A stretch of 7,736 nt of DNA from Acidobacteriaceae bacterium (GTDB taxonomy: Bacteria > Acidobacteriota > Terriglobia > Terriglobales > Acidobacteriaceae), in contig PLBD01000532.1 in assembly GCA_003135315.1 (NCBI GenBank), positions 8,710 through 16,445 of the forward strand, in the 5' to 3' direction. The position numbers and the translations under genes were made by a program. Of the stretch, positions 6,689-7,736 are shown piece by piece (the first letter of the stretch is position 1; the number at the start of each line of letters is the position of its first letter). A model generated the notes under the pieces. It had not been told where the DNA came from and made no database searches. It worked only from the letters and a program-made list of their open reading frames with translations.

Positions 6689-7213
6689 CTAGTAGGCCTC
6701 CAGGATGTTGGCCACCAGAGTCTTGGCGAAGTCGTTCGCTACACGTTGCACCGCCGGCGCTGCCTCCTCGAAAAAGCTGGCAACGGCAATCGATTCCTGG
6801 TACTGCTCGCGATATAGGAAGTACGGGTTGCTCCACAGCACCTTCCCGCCCTTGCCTGTCAGGCTGGCGTTCATCACGATCACCACCAGGGACGACGAAA
6901 TGCGACCGGTGACCGAGTCGTACGTCAAAGGCGCGATATAAACCGAGTAAATCGTTCCCGTGAGAACCGCATCGACATCGCCGTCGTTGACCGTCACGAT
7001 GCGGTAGTTGGTGCGCTCGCGTAATTCCCGGATCACCGCTTCGTTCAGGACTTGTCCCACGCCATAGGCGGGCGACGCGTTCAGTATGCCGGGGACGTAA
7101 ATTGTGTGCAGGTCGGAGGGAAGGCGCACGCTGTTGCCGGCCGTGTGGTAGCCGCAGGAAGTCGTCAACAGCAGCAGGGCGGCGCTTAAACCAAGGAGCA
7201 CTCGGCGCAGCAT
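6689..7213 (-). CDS. lptE: LPS-assembly lipoprotein LptE
   Basis: Outer-membrane lipoprotein that plugs and assists LptD in inserting lipopolysaccharide into the outer leaflet. Seen in 174 aa: a lipoprotein signal peptide (MLRRVLLGLSAALLLLTTSC) with Cys20 followed by GYHTAG, the typical LptE start after the lipobox. LHTIYVPGILN then gives the first beta strand, with VGQVLNEAVIRELRERTNYRIV, a DAVLTGTI strand, SSLVVIVMNASLTG and a closing helix AVQRVANDFAKTLVANILEAY. The frame runs 36 codons further upstream, but ATG at 7213 is chosen because it starts the signal peptide. A GTG at 7228 (GTGA overlap with the upstream stop) would add five residues and is possible. It sits in front of holA, with which it is often paired in bacteria. 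Presence implies an LPS-bearing outer membrane. Confidence 0.9.
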   Translation of the reverse strand: MLRRVLLGLSAALLLLTTSCGYHTAGNSVRLPSDLHTIYVPGILNASPAYGVGQVLNEAVIRELRERTNYRIVTVNDGDVDAVLTGTIYSVYIAPLTYDSVTGRISSSLVVIVMNASLTGKGGKVLWSNPYFLYREQYQESIAVASFFEEAAPAVQRVANDFAKTLVANILEAY

Positions 7214-7224
7214 TGCGTGATGGC

Positions 7225-7736
7225 TCACTGGACTGTCCCTCGCGGACGCGAAGCAATCATGTTCTCGGCGCACTCCACTGCCATCAGGGCCGCAATCCGC
7301 AAATTGTCGGATGCCGCCCATAACCAGAACCCCTTGGGATTTTGCGCATCCTGCCGGACAAATACCTGGATCTGTTCCTGGCCGGCGGCGTTGACATTGC
7401 TGGGTGACTCCTCCCCGCCCTGCAGCACGTCCACATGCTCGCCGGAGATCGCGGCCGTCAACTCTCCGATTTGCGCCGCAGCGTCCAGTTCAATGTAAAG
7501 CGAGAAGGCGTGCCCGTGGAAGATGGGCGCTTGCAGCAGCATCAACGAAGGCACGATCAGCTTGCCCTGGACGATGCTCCGGAAATGGCGCTCAATGCGG
7601 CTTTCCACGCTCGCCAGCGATGGCAGGGAATTCTCGCCGTAGCGGTCCAGCAGATTGAACGCAACTTGTGCGTCGAACACTCCCTTGGGCAGTTGCTGGA
7701 ACGAGAGCAGGTTGACGGTCTGCTCATGCAGTTCGT
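7225..7736 (-). CDS. Asd-like (aspartate-semialdehyde dehydrogenase family) protein, 5' end beyond window
   Basis: C-terminal about 170 residues of a protein with the ASADH dimerisation/catalytic domain; the frame is open to the window edge. Seen: ELHEQTVNLL and VFDAQVAFNLLDR (ASADH: E-L-x-x-Q-T and the I-A-F-N element), VESRIERHFRSIV, PSLMLLQAPIFHGHAFSLYIEL (ASADH: C-V-R-x-P-V-x-x-G-H-S-E-S) and WLWAASDNLRIAALMAVECAEN (ASADH: D-N-L-x-K-G-A-A-x-N-x-V-Q). The fold is clear, but the substrate-binding Arg of the RVPV element is Gln, and the Lys-Gly and Asn/Gln of the last motif are gone. It is probably a non-catalytic or altered paralogue, as with Usg-type proteins; the Cys region is out of view. 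It is first in view of the operon with lptE and holA: its stop is 11 bases from the lptE ATG. Confidence 0.8.
   Translation of the reverse strand, partial: ELHEQTVNLLSFQQLPKGVFDAQVAFNLLDRYGENSLPSLASVESRIERHFRSIVQGKLIVPSLMLLQAPIFHGHAFSLYIELDAAAQIGELTAAISGEHVDVLQGGEESPSNVNAAGQEQIQVFVRQDAQNPKGFWLWAASDNLRIAALMAVECAENMIASRPRGTVQ

Noticed and set aside
6603..7256. 217-aa minus-strand ORF over lptE and the start of holA
   Set aside because: A different frame of the same strand as lptE; low-complexity Arg/Pro-rich, and it would conflict with two well-supported genes.
1..7736. Mobile element, CRISPR array, tRNA or toxin-antitoxin signature
   Set aside because: No transposase or integrase motifs, no spaced direct repeats, no cloverleaf arms and no recognised toxin or antitoxin pair were seen on either strand.

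Overview
The window looks like ordinary chromosomal DNA from a GC-rich Gram-negative bacterium. It carries an LPS-assembly lipoprotein gene (lptE), so the cell has an outer membrane. The order Asd-like gene, lptE, holA, the DUF2911 protein and the style of the polysaccharide genes suggest Acidobacteriota. That placement is inference from gene content, not from a marker gene.

Left part (1-3761, + strand): a tightly packed surface-polysaccharide operon. In order it holds the 3' part of a left-handed beta-helix (hexapeptide) acyltransferase, an O-antigen ligase/polymerase-type membrane protein, a class I SAM-dependent methyltransferase and a GT4-family glycosyltransferase. The genes overlap or nearly touch: GTGA at 420, a 20-codon linker ORF that bridges 1802-1864 through ATGA and TAATG overlaps, and a 28-base overlap at 2601. 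Together they would build, modify, methylate and polymerise or transfer a glycan; the rest of the cluster lies upstream of the window.

Middle part (3762-4720, + strand): a short, very basic Pro/Lys-rich ORF of 58 codons with a strong Shine-Dalgarno sequence, then a secreted DUF2911 protein with its own good RBS and a possible promoter. It ends at a clear Rho-independent terminator at 4677-4713.

Right part (4722-7736, - strand): a compact operon read right to left. It holds an aspartate-semialdehyde-dehydrogenase-like protein (cut by the window end and lacking several substrate-site residues), lptE, holA (DNA polymerase III delta) and an arylamine N-acetyltransferase with an intact Cys-His-Asp triad. 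All junctions are overlapping or within about 11 bases, so the four are probably co-transcribed. The two halves converge at the terminator.

I see no rRNA, tRNA, CRISPR, IS element, phage gene or obvious defence system. The least explained items are the 58-aa basic protein, the 20-codon linker ORF and the degenerate Asd paralogue.
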